From Salirhabdus sp. Marseille-P4669 (lineage in GTDB: Bacteria > Bacillota > Bacilli > Bacillales > Alkalibacillaceae): a stretch of DNA of 64,000 nt. The position numbers were made by a program, and so were the translations under genes. The stretch covers positions 248,001-312,000 of the forward strand of contig NZ_OEQK01000001.1 in assembly GCF_900240405.1 (NCBI RefSeq). Reading direction: 5' to 3'. Under the pieces are notes generated by a model. It was not told the origin of the DNA. It saw only the letters and a program-made list of their open reading frames with translations, and ran no database searches. Of this stretch, positions 44,004 through 52,320 are shown piece by piece; the stretch's first letter is position 1, and each line of letters starts with the position of its first letter.

Positions 44004-45175
44004 TCTATATGTAAAGATTTTCGATAATCCAGTAGTGTTAAAACAAATACGACTAAAAATAGGGTACTAGACAATTTAAACAATGTTGCTGTTTCTGTGT
44101 ATTTATAAATAAAACTCAACACAATAGCGCTTAATCCAATCCCTAAGTCAATTGATGAATAAAACATGCCATTCGCAATTCCACTTCGCTCCACAGTTGT
44201 TTTCGATACGACCCAGGCTTGAAACGCTGGCATCATCGACCCGTAGCCTAATCCAAATACCCCTCCAGAAATTGCAATCATGACATTAGATTCAGCATAA
44301 ACAAGCATCCACATTCCCAAAAATGCAAGTAACGAGCAGGTTAAAATTAGCGGCCAAGGTCCTTTTTGATCAAACCATTTCCCTGTCAATGGGCGTATTA
44401 TCGTAGCCATTAACGCATTAAACAAGTAAAAGAGAAAAATCCCCTCTAATGCACGCTCTTCAGCAAAAATGACTATGAATGTCACAATTGATCCATAAGC
44501 AAACGTATTACAGAAGGTGACGATAATTGGAAATCTACAATTCTTATCATATAAGGAATTAAGGAAAGAGAATGTAGGTTTTTCCTGTTGCATTTCTTCT
44601 ACACTTTTCGGCGTTGAAAAGGTGGTGACAGAAAACAGTAACACGGCAATAATTCCTAAAAACACGGATACCGTTATCATAGTTTGAAAGGAGTAGGTTT
44701 GAAAGAGAAAAATTCCTAAACTTGGTGCCACAACCATGCCGATCGTCATGGCCAAGCCGAAATAACCCATTCCTTCCCCAATACGATTTCTTGGAACAAG
44801 ATCTACTGCTGCAGTCCCATTAACGGTTGTCGACCAACCCCATGCCAGACCATGAATAAATCGCATAAGAAGAAATAAAACAATTACTTGAGACAATGGA
44901 TATAAAATAGTTATGGCTAATAAAAGAACCGAACCAGTAACAACGAGTCCCTTCCGCTTTTTAACCTCTAACAAGTGTCCTAAATAAGGTCGACTTAAAA
45001 TTGCCCCAATCGAGAAAAGTGCAGTCACCAAACCGATTTGCGTTTCCGTTCCGCCTAAATCCTTCATGTATGGCGGTAAAGTTGGGATTAACATTTGAAA
45101 GCTCATAAACGTAAACAGGTTTCCTACTATTAAAAGTATAAATGGTAAAGTCCATAATTTTTCATTCTGTTCCAT
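43985..45175 (-). CDS. Major facilitator superfamily transporter
   Basis: A 396-residue, 12-helix MFS protein. It has a motif-A-like loop (GHLLEVKKRKG), RFIHGLAWGWSTTVNGTAAVDLVPRNRIGEGMGYFG in helices 4-5, and RPLTGKWFDQKG in the second half. It resembles YwoG/YfkF-type efflux proteins; the substrate is unknown. The ATG at 45175 follows AAAGGACGG; the frame to 45256 has no ribosome site. Confidence 0.85.
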   Translation of the reverse strand: MEQNEKLWTLPFILLIVGNLFTFMSFQMLIPTLPPYMKDLGGTETQIGLVTALFSIGAILSRPYLGHLLEVKKRKGLVVTGSVLLLAITILYPLSQVIVLFLLMRFIHGLAWGWSTTVNGTAAVDLVPRNRIGEGMGYFGLAMTIGMVVAPSLGIFLFQTYSFQTMITVSVFLGIIAVLLFSVTTFSTPKSVEEMQQEKPTFSFLNSLYDKNCRFPIIVTFCNTFAYGSIVTFIVIFAEERALEGIFLFYLFNALMATIIRPLTGKWFDQKGPWPLILTCSLLAFLGMWMLVYAESNVMIAISGGVFGLGYGSMMPAFQAWVVSKTTVERSGIANGMFYSSIDLGIGLSAIVLSFIYKYTETATLFKLSSTLFLVVFVLTLLDYRKSLHIEKSPNS

Positions 45176-45629
45176 TGCATCCGTCCTTTGCAAATTACGT
45201 GATAGCATTATAAACTTTCTTAAAAACATATGACATTGACTAGTAGCATTATCCATTCTACAATAAATGTTGTAAAATTCAAACTATTATAAGTGGGAAT
45301 GAACGTACGACACAGATACCCGATGAAGTGGAATGTACGTTTTAGGGGAATCATTTACATATATTCGGAAACTTCAAGGGCTAGGGAAGCAAAGGGAATT
45401 ATTTGCAGCGATTGGGAAAGCCAGAAGAGCCTTTGAAAACGAACCAGTTTAAAATAGAAAGAATGGGGGGAGAAAACTTGGAGCCTATCTTGAGAGAAAT
45501 ACCAACAATGCTAACAACAGAGCGATTAATGCTACGAGCCCCTATGCAAAAACGAATCGATAGGCATTCACCCATTTTGGGTATTCTGCATACGTTGTGA
45601 TGTAGGTACATTAAAAATGAGGTGATCAT
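45176..45629 (+). other. Gene-poor stretch with gene fragments
   Basis: No full gene is present. ATG 45333 opens a 39-codon ORF (to 45452) without a ribosome site. The segment from 45478 reads like the first 23 residues of a GNAT acetyltransferase (listed separately). The region looks decayed. Confidence 0.5.
45478..45600 (+). pseudogene. Truncated GNAT acetyltransferase 5' fragment
   Basis: After GGGGGG, a TTG (45478) opens a frame reading (M)EPILREIPTMLTTERLMLRAPM. This is the usual N-terminus of RimJ/RimL-like GNAT proteins (the TERL-x-LR signature). It then loses similarity and stops at 45600, with no acetyl-CoA motif. It looks like the start of a gene whose body was deleted. Confidence 0.55.
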
Positions 45630-46718
45630 TTGGCTCCGAAAATACTAAATTATTATGCTGGTGGAAATACAGCACGTGGTTTTCATGACTTATTTTCATC
45701 TACATTGGAACGATTAGATCGTATTTTTATTTTAAAGGGTGGACCTGGAACGGGAAAGTCTACACTTATGAAGAAAATAGGAGAAAAATGGGGCGAAAAG
45801 TATGACATCGAATACATTCATTGTTCAGCAGATTATGGCTCTATTGATGGGGTTATTATTCCTTCCTTGAGTGTAGGTGTGGTGGATGGTACAGCTCCCC
45901 ATGTAATTGAGCCAAAGTATCCTGGTATTGTAGAAGAGTATGTGAATCTTGGGGAATCCTGGGATTCCGAAAAATTACAAGATCATAAAGGGGAAGTGGT
46001 CCGACTAAAAGCGGCAATTAAAGACTGCTATGATGAAGCGTATAAGCTTTTTAAGGAAGCTTTATACATTCATGATGAGTGGGAGAACATTTACATTAGT
46101 AACTTAAATACGACAAAAGCAAATAAACTAACAAGTAATTTAATCCAGGATTTCTTTGGCCATTTATCCTTAAATAAGAAGGCAAGTGTAACCCACCGCT
46201 TTTTAGGTGCGGCAACACCAGATGGTGCTAAGGACTTTATCCCAAATCTAACAGAAGATATAGCGAAACGTTATTTTATAAAAGGGAGACCAGGTACTGG
46301 AAAATCAACGATGCTTAAGAAAATGGCAAAGGCTGCGGAGGAAAAGGGGATTGATGTGGAACAATATCATTGTGGTTTTGATCCAAATAGCTTAGATATG
46401 CTAATCTTCCGCGAATTGAGTCTTGCCATTTTTGATAGTACAGCACCTCATGAGCATTTCCCATCGCGTGCTGGAGACGAAGTAATTGATATGTATGAGG
46501 AAATCGTTGAACCAGGAACAGACGAAAAGTATGCAGATGAAATTGAACAATTTCAAACCGCTTACTCTGAAAAAATGAAGGAAGCAATTAGCAAGCTTAA
46601 AAAGAGTCATTCATTAAGAATGGAATTAGAGTCCCATTACATCGACGCAGTAGACTTTACCAAAGTTGAACAAAAACAAGCAGAAATAGAAGAAGAAATC
46701 GCAAGACTTGAGCGCTAG
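45630..46718 (+). CDS. Double P-loop ATPase (PRK06851-like)
   Basis: A 362-residue cytoplasmic protein made of two similar halves. Each has a Walker A loop, GGPGTGKST (37-45) and GRPGTGKST (219-227), followed by a parallel block: YIHCSADYGSIDGVI with DGTAPH in the first half, QYHCGFDPNSLDMLI with DSTAPH in the second. It is an internal duplication of a P-loop NTPase. The family is seen in Bacillus and Clostridium and its function is unknown. The start is TTG 45630 behind GAGGTGATC. A REP-like palindrome follows the stop codon. Confidence 0.82.
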   Translation: MAPKILNYYAGGNTARGFHDLFSSTLERLDRIFILKGGPGTGKSTLMKKIGEKWGEKYDIEYIHCSADYGSIDGVIIPSLSVGVVDGTAPHVIEPKYPGIVEEYVNLGESWDSEKLQDHKGEVVRLKAAIKDCYDEAYKLFKEALYIHDEWENIYISNLNTTKANKLTSNLIQDFFGHLSLNKKASVTHRFLGAATPDGAKDFIPNLTEDIAKRYFIKGRPGTGKSTMLKKMAKAAEEKGIDVEQYHCGFDPNSLDMLIFRELSLAIFDSTAPHEHFPSRAGDEVIDMYEEIVEPGTDEKYADEIEQFQTAYSEKMKEAISKLKKSHSLRMELESHYIDAVDFTKVEQKQAEIEEEIARLER

Positions 46719-46721
46719 ATT

Positions 46722-46772
46722 GGTGCCTGTCACTCCCCGAATTTTGTCAAAATTCGTCGAGTGACAGGCACA
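46722..46772. repeat. REP-like interspersed palindrome, copy 2
   Basis: Arms GTGCCTGTCACT (46723-46734) and AGTGACAGGCAC (46760-46771) enclose a second inner stem, CGAATTTT and AAAATTCG. It shares GGTGCCTGTCACTCCCC onward with copy 1 at 12261. An A-run follows. Confidence 0.8.
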
Positions 46773-46789
46773 AAAAAAGGGTGATGGAT

Positions 46790-47152
46790 ATGCAAATAAT
46801 AAAAATGAAACGTATTTATGAAGATGCAGAACCCTCTGATGGAAAAAGGATTTTAGTTGACCGGCTATGGCCACGGGGGATTTCAAAGGAGCGAGCCAAT
46901 TTAGATCTCTGGCTAAAGGACATTGCACCAAGCTCAGAACTTCGAAAGTCCTTTCAGCATAAGCCGGAAAAATTTAAAATGTTTAAGGAAGCGTATCGAA
47001 AAGAACTTAGGGAGCATCCAGAGAAAATTGCTGCAGTTGAGGAGTTGCTTCTTTTCCTAAAGCATGAGAACATAACTTTGTTATATGGTGCAAAGGATGA
47101 AATACATAACCATGCAGTCGTCTTAAAACATTATTTGACTAAAGATTGTTAA
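46790..47152 (+). CDS. DUF488 family protein
   Basis: A 120-residue protein of the YeaO-like DUF488 family: RIYEDAEPSDGKRILVDRLWPRGISKERANLDLWLKDIAPSSELR, LYGAKDEIHNHAVVLKHYL. The biochemical role is unknown; a nucleic-acid or phosphate-handling role has been guessed for related proteins. ATGs at 46784 and 46790 are both in frame; 46790 has the better spacing to AAGGGTG. The OsmC gene follows within 12 bases, so the two form a likely operon. Confidence 0.87.
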   Translation: MQIIKMKRIYEDAEPSDGKRILVDRLWPRGISKERANLDLWLKDIAPSSELRKSFQHKPEKFKMFKEAYRKELREHPEKIAAVEELLLFLKHENITLLYGAKDEIHNHAVVLKHYLTKDC

Positions 47153-47164
47153 GGAGTGAAGAAA

Positions 47165-47614
47165 ATGGCATTACATACATTTCGTTTAAAAGCAGACTGG
47201 CCAGGAGGTCGAAACAATGTCGGCTACATTGATGCTGGCCAACTAAAAACGAAAATATCCATTCCAAAAGAAATGGATGGACCAGGTGTAGGCACGAATC
47301 CAGATGAAATGTTGCTTGGAGCAGCGGCAACCTGTTATGTGATCACGCTAGCGGCAATGATTGAACGAGCAAATTTACCACTTCAGCAAATGGACCATGA
47401 GTCAGAGGGTCTAGTAGATGTTACAAATGGTGTATTTACATATAAAAAAATCATTCATAAACCTAGATTAAGCTTGAAGCCTGGTGCCACACAGGCCCAA
47501 TTAGATACATTAAAACAACTTACAGAAAAAGCAGAAACAAGCTGTATGATATCTAGAGCCATACAGGGAAATGTCGAGTTAGAGCTGCAAGCGAAGGTTT
47601 ATATAGGGGAATAA
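47165..47614 (+). CDS. OsmC/Ohr-family protein
   Basis: A 149-residue OsmC-fold protein. The two redox cysteines lie in AATCYVITL and KAETSCMISRAI. The family reduces organic hydroperoxides at a Cys pair. The start of the sequence (FRLKADWPGGRNNVGYI) fits the SACOL1771-type subgroup more than Ohr proper, so the peroxide substrate is uncertain. The ATG at 47165 follows AAGGAGTG. A good terminator ends the DUF488-OsmC unit. Confidence 0.88.
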   Translation: MALHTFRLKADWPGGRNNVGYIDAGQLKTKISIPKEMDGPGVGTNPDEMLLGAAATCYVITLAAMIERANLPLQQMDHESEGLVDVTNGVFTYKKIIHKPRLSLKPGATQAQLDTLKQLTEKAETSCMISRAIQGNVELELQAKVYIGE

Positions 47615-47620
47615 CGCTTT

Positions 47621-47658
47621 GAGATTTACTTCAAAATGGGGTAAATCTCTTTTTTATG
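47621..47658 (+). terminator. Terminator after the OsmC gene
   Basis: GAGATTTAC pairs with GTAAATCTC, followed by T6. Confidence 0.88.
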
Positions 47659-47843
47659 AGAAGTTTTGTGTAAAGTTGAAAAATAACATATTGTCATCTC
47701 TATAATCCTTATTATGCATTTTTAATTCAAAAGCTTGACGTCCATCATCAACCCTAGTATAGTATTAATCCGTAGTAAACGAATCGGAATTATAAAATAT
47801 AAATTTAATAGTTTACGAGCGAACAACAGGGAGGGAACTTATC

Positions 47844-49247
47844 ATGTCAACAATGACCTATGTAATGTTAAATATAGCTATCATTGCTATTATTGTTGGT
47901 TTATTAATTTATATGCAGAAAAAACACGTTTCATTTAGTAAACGCGTTTTTACTGGTTTGGTTTTAGGGATTGCTTTAGGAGGCTTTTTACAATTTGCCT
48001 ATGGCTCCGGTTCAGAAGTAGTGACCCAAACTTCTGAATGGTACAACATTTTAGGGCGTGGATATGTACGTCTATTGATGATGATTGTTATACCTTTAGT
48101 TATGGTATCGATCATTAAAGCAATTATTAATATGGAAAGATCCGCTGACCTTGGTAAGATGTCTGTATGGATCATTGGATTCTTACTAGGTACTGCAATG
48201 ATTGCTGCATTAGTTGGTATTGGCTCTGCATTATTATTTGATTTGAATGCGGAAGATATTGAAGTAGGTCAAGCTGAAGAAGAACGTGGATTATACATGG
48301 AGGAAAGACTATCTAGCATTGAAGATATGTCTACGCCTCAAAAAATCTTAGAATTCATTCCGTCTAATCCATTTGAAGATATGACTGGAGCTCGTGCTAC
48401 ATCTACGATTGCGGTCGTTATTTTCTCGGCATTCGTTGGGGTTGCTGTTCTTGGGGTTAGAAGAAAAAATCCTGAGCAAGCCGAAGTTTTCACGAAAGGT
48501 ATTAATGCCATTTACACAATTGTTATGCGAATTGTAACATTAGTTCTTCGCCTAACGCCATTTGGGATTTTAGGGTTAATGGCAAATACGGTTGCACAAA
48601 CGGATGTTGCGGGTATTTTAGAGCTTGGTAAGTTTGTGCTTGCATCTTATGTTGCGTTAATCGCAATGTTTATCATTCATCTAATTCTTGTAGCAATTTT
48701 TGGTTTAAATCCATTTATTTATTTGAAAAAGGTATTGCCAGTAATCGGATTTGCCTTCACTTCTCGTTCAAGTGCAGGTACCATTCCATTGAATGTTCAA
48801 GTGCAGAAGAATAATTTAGGGGTACATGAAGGGGTAGCGAATATGTCTGCATCCTTTGGGGCGACGATTGGGCAAAATGGATGTGCTGCGATTTATCCAG
48901 CAATGCTAGCAGTAATGATTGCGCCATCTCAAGGGATCAATCCGTTAGACCCTGGATTTATTATTACATTAATTGCCATAATTGTAATTAGCTCATTTGG
49001 TGTTGCTGGTGTTGGTGGTGGAGCAACATTTGCTGCCTTACTCGTATTATCAGCAATGAACTTACCAGTAGCCCTTGCAGGTTTACTTATTACGGTAGAA
49101 CCACTAATTGATATGGGGCGTACTGCATTAAACGTAAACGATTCAATGGTGTCTGGAACGTTATCTTCAAGAGTACTGAAGAAGTTAAACTTAAAGAAAT
49201 ACAACGATAAGTCAGCTACAGAAGTAGATTTATCCGAATCCTTATAA
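47844..49247 (+). CDS. tcyP: L-cystine symporter (dicarboxylate/amino acid:cation symporter family)
   Basis: A 467-residue DAACS-family transporter. Helix and hairpin marks are SRSSAGTIPLN (HP1), GATIGQNGCAAIYPAML (helix 7) and the DMGRTALNVNDSM block of helix 8. The insert between helices 3 and 4 and the sequence style match TcyP, which imports cystine with Na+ or H+. AGGGAGGG precedes the ATG. It is a single gene with its own terminator. Upstream I see no SAM or T-box riboswitch. Confidence 0.9.
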   Translation: MSTMTYVMLNIAIIAIIVGLLIYMQKKHVSFSKRVFTGLVLGIALGGFLQFAYGSGSEVVTQTSEWYNILGRGYVRLLMMIVIPLVMVSIIKAIINMERSADLGKMSVWIIGFLLGTAMIAALVGIGSALLFDLNAEDIEVGQAEEERGLYMEERLSSIEDMSTPQKILEFIPSNPFEDMTGARATSTIAVVIFSAFVGVAVLGVRRKNPEQAEVFTKGINAIYTIVMRIVTLVLRLTPFGILGLMANTVAQTDVAGILELGKFVLASYVALIAMFIIHLILVAIFGLNPFIYLKKVLPVIGFAFTSRSSAGTIPLNVQVQKNNLGVHEGVANMSASFGATIGQNGCAAIYPAMLAVMIAPSQGINPLDPGFIITLIAIIVISSFGVAGVGGGATFAALLVLSAMNLPVALAGLLITVEPLIDMGRTALNVNDSMVSGTLSSRVLKKLNLKKYNDKSATEVDLSESL

Positions 49248-49256
49248 AGAATGATA

Positions 49257-49299
49257 AGAAATACGCCTAGAGAATGATTTCCTAGTCGTATTTCTTTTT
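49257..49299 (+). terminator. Terminator of tcyP
   Basis: AAGAAATACG pairs with CGTATTTCTT, followed by T's. Confidence 0.85.
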
Positions 49300-49382
49300 T
49301 ATACTTAAAGTGTAATATTTTGGTTTCTATCTCTTTTTGTGGAATAATGGAGTGGAATATTAGAAAATGGGGGGAAATTGAA

Positions 49383-50624
49383 ATGAAACCGAGTGCAGAA
49401 TTGTTGAGAAGCTATGCGAGGCTAGCTATTCAAACAGGTGTTAATCTCCAAAAAGGTCAATCCTTAATCATCAACTCACCTATTGAGGGTGCTGAATTTG
49501 TTCACTATTTAGTAGAAGAAGCCTATCTTGCTGGTGGTGAAAATATTCAGGTTGAGTGGGGCGACGAAATTGTTGCTAGACTTCGTTATGAAAAAGAACC
49601 AATGCACGTATTGGAAAGCTTCCCTGATTGGCGAGTTCAAAAGATGAACGAACATGTAGAAAATGGTGGGGCAGTATTATCTGTCTATGCCCAAAATCCT
49701 GAATTGCTAAAAGGAATCGATCCGAAGCGTCCTGCTGCAGCAAGTAAAGCAGCTGGTGAGGCTCTAGAAAAATATCGTTCCTATATGATGAACGACCGGG
49801 TGCAATGGTCCATCGTATCGATCCCTACAGAAGGATGGGTGAAGAAGGTATTCCCTGATTTGGACGTAGAAGCTGGTGTAGCGAAACTTTGGGATGAAAT
49901 TTTTAAAATTGTCCGTGTAGACGGTGGAGACCCAATTGCAGCTTGGAAGGAACATAATGAAACATTACGAAAAGCACGGGAAGTATTAAATAAAAAGCAA
50001 TATCAAAAGTTAGTATATAAAGCACCAGGTACAGATTTAGAAATTGAACTAATTGAAAATCATATTTGGCATGGAGGTTCTGCGGTAGCGGAAACGGGTG
50101 CGGAATTCAACCCAAATATTCCAACCGAAGAAGTGTTTACAATGCCATATCGAGATGGTGTAAATGGAACGGTTCGAAGCACGAAGCCATTGAACTATCA
50201 CGGAAATCTAATTCATAACTTTAGCTTAACCTTTAAAGATGGTAAGGTTGTTGATTTTGAAGCGGAAGAAGGATATGAAACGTTAGAGCAGCTCTTAAAT
50301 ACAGATGAAGGCTCTCGTTTCTTAGGTGAGGTTGCCCTTGTGCCTCATACTTCACCGGTATCGCAATCGAATGTTATTTTTTATAATACGCTATTTGATG
50401 AAAATGCATCCTGTCACCTGGCATTAGGAGAAGCGTATCCAACGAATGTGGAAGGCGGCTCTAAAATGTCTAAGGACGAATTAAAAGCAGCGGGTGTGAA
50501 CACAAGTATTAATCACGAAGACTTTATGATTGGATCAGCAGAGTTAGATATCGATGGTGTGACGAAGGATGGTAAAGTAGAGCCGATTTTCCGTAAAGGG
50601 AATTGGGCCATTGACTTAGGATAA
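49383..50624 (+). CDS. ampS: M29-family metal-dependent aminopeptidase (AmpS/PepS-like)
   Basis: A 413-residue cytoplasmic aminopeptidase of family M29. Metal-ligand regions are visible: NIPTEEVFT (Glu), GEVALVPH (Glu, His), CHLALGEAY (His) and NHEDFMIGS (His, Asp). It removes N-terminal residues from peptides with two divalent metal ions and is usually a dimer. The ATG at 49383 follows GGGGGAAATTG; the frame from 49320 is not supported. It has its own terminator. Confidence 0.92.
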   Translation: MKPSAELLRSYARLAIQTGVNLQKGQSLIINSPIEGAEFVHYLVEEAYLAGGENIQVEWGDEIVARLRYEKEPMHVLESFPDWRVQKMNEHVENGGAVLSVYAQNPELLKGIDPKRPAAASKAAGEALEKYRSYMMNDRVQWSIVSIPTEGWVKKVFPDLDVEAGVAKLWDEIFKIVRVDGGDPIAAWKEHNETLRKAREVLNKKQYQKLVYKAPGTDLEIELIENHIWHGGSAVAETGAEFNPNIPTEEVFTMPYRDGVNGTVRSTKPLNYHGNLIHNFSLTFKDGKVVDFEAEEGYETLEQLLNTDEGSRFLGEVALVPHTSPVSQSNVIFYNTLFDENASCHLALGEAYPTNVEGGSKMSKDELKAAGVNTSINHEDFMIGSAELDIDGVTKDGKVEPIFRKGNWAIDLG

Positions 50625-50626
50625 AC

Positions 50627-50655
50627 AAAAAAGCTGCCGGAGGGCAGCTTTTTTT
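50627..50655 (+). terminator. Terminator of the aminopeptidase gene
   Basis: AAAAAGCTGCC pairs with GGCAGCTTTTT over a 4-base loop. Confidence 0.92.
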
Positions 50656-50802
50656 ACGTATGCTAGCAGTAATTCGATTGCGGAGTTTCGGTTTTTGTTG
50701 GGTTGTTCATCATAATCATTCAAAACCTGGCTTTTATTCTACATAATCAAGACTTAATCCTACAAAATCGTACAAGAAATCGGCAAAATTAGGAGTTTAT
50801 TC

Positions 50803-52149
50803 CTAAAATAATACGTGGGCGATGAGCACGATAATAGGTAAAGCAATTATTGTACGCAAAAGGAAAATGAAGAACAATTGCCGGATGTTTACGGCGATTT
50901 TTGAGCCAAGTAGTAAGCCGCCAACTTCAGACATGTAAATGAGCTGGGTAACCGATAAACAAGCAATAATAAACCTTGTCATGTCACTTGCAACCGATTC
51001 AATTAAAATAGCAGGTAAAAACATATCTGCGAAGCCAATTAAAATGGTCTCCGATGCAGCGGTCGCTTCTGGAATGTTTAACAACTCTAATAAAGGGATA
51101 AATGGTACACCTAACCAACTGAAAAATGGCGTGTATTCCGCAATGACTAATGCAACAGTACCGATTGCCATTACAATGGGCGCCACTCCAAGCCACATGT
51201 CCAGCACGTTTTGGACACCATCTCGTAAAAATAGATGAAATCCACCACTTTTAGAAGCTCGCTCCACCGCTTTTTTATAGCCGAACGTTAAAGAAGACTG
51301 GCCTTTTGGAATGTCCTCTTCCATATGATTGTTTTCATTTTCCACATAATACGTATCAGCAATTTTCGATAAAGGTGGTATTCTCGGCATAATAAAAGCT
51401 AATATAATTCCTGTTAGCAAAACAGTTAAATAAAACGGGATAAACATCGTTTCTAAATGAACTTCACTAATAACTACGAGTGAAAAGGTAATGGAAACGA
51501 CTGAAAAGGTTGTTCCGATTACAGCAGCCTCACGCTTCGTATAAAATCCTTGCTCATACTGTTTGCTTGTAAGTAAAACGCCGATTGTTCCGTCACCTAA
51601 CCAGGAAGCAACATTGTCTACTGAAGAACGCCCAGGTAACGTAAAGAGAGGACGCATAATTTTATTTAAAAGAATTCCAAAAAGCTCTAATAACCCAAAA
51701 TCTAACAGTAAGGATAAAAGCAAACCTGCAAATAAAAAGACAGCAAATAGGACATGTAGCAAATCTCCTAACAGTAATCCTCCTGTGGCCTCTGAATAAA
51801 CGGCCTCAGGACCTATTTGAAAATACGTGCAAATTGCAAATATGGCACCAAGAAGTCGGATTATTGTCCACATCCAGGTAATGTTAAACAAACGATTTAG
51901 GAATGGGTGCTTCTTAGGATACTCCTCGTTTGCTAGTAGCTTTATAATTACTGTCATGATACCAGTAAATGTAATGATAATGGTCATAATGAGGGTGAGG
52001 TAATCACTTAAGGTATCTTGTAACCATCCAGATAATATTGCAACTGGAATGGTAACCTCACCATTGTATGGAATAGGGAGCATAAAGAACCCAATTCCTA
52101 ATAAGGAAGGTATCCAAAATTTTAGATGATCCTTAGCTGTAAATGTCAT
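50803..52149 (-). CDS. YjiH-family membrane protein (nucleoside-recognition/Gate domain)
   Basis: A 448-residue integral membrane protein with about eleven helices. The opening FWIPSLLGIGFFMLPIPYNGEVTIPVAIL, then GDGTIGVLLTSKQYEQGFYTKREAAVIGTTFS and FLRDGVQNVLDMWLGVAPIVM, identify the YjiH family, which contains Gate (nucleoside-recognition) segments. Substrate and role are unknown. The ATG at 52149 follows AAAGGAATAG. It is a single-gene unit. Confidence 0.85.
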   Translation of the reverse strand: MTFTAKDHLKFWIPSLLGIGFFMLPIPYNGEVTIPVAILSGWLQDTLSDYLTLIMTIIITFTGIMTVIIKLLANEEYPKKHPFLNRLFNITWMWTIIRLLGAIFAICTYFQIGPEAVYSEATGGLLLGDLLHVLFAVFLFAGLLLSLLLDFGLLELFGILLNKIMRPLFTLPGRSSVDNVASWLGDGTIGVLLTSKQYEQGFYTKREAAVIGTTFSVVSITFSLVVISEVHLETMFIPFYLTVLLTGIILAFIMPRIPPLSKIADTYYVENENNHMEEDIPKGQSSLTFGYKKAVERASKSGGFHLFLRDGVQNVLDMWLGVAPIVMAIGTVALVIAEYTPFFSWLGVPFIPLLELLNIPEATAASETILIGFADMFLPAILIESVASDMTRFIIACLSVTQLIYMSEVGGLLLGSKIAVNIRQLFFIFLLRTIIALPIIVLIAHVLF

Positions 52150-52274
52150 TTGAACTATTCCTTTCTTCCATACCTAATGTTAGGGTAAACAAATTTTTCA
52201 TAATGTACTCATTGGGAATATTTATAAGTATGAGTGCATATTTATAAAACTCTCAAGTGATTATTAAAACATAA

Positions 52275-52307
52275 AAAAAGAGGATATGTAAGATACATAC
52301 CCTCTTT
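52275..52307 (-). terminator. Terminator of the secreted metalloprotease gene
   Basis: AAGAGG-TATGTA and TACATA-CCTCTT pair with one mismatch; a T-run follows on the minus strand. Confidence 0.85.
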
Positions 52308-52320
52308 TAGAAAATTTAAT

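Noticed and set aside
45333-45452. 39-codon ORF in the decayed region
   Set aside because: No ribosome site and no similarity that I recognise; kept only as a note in the gap entry.
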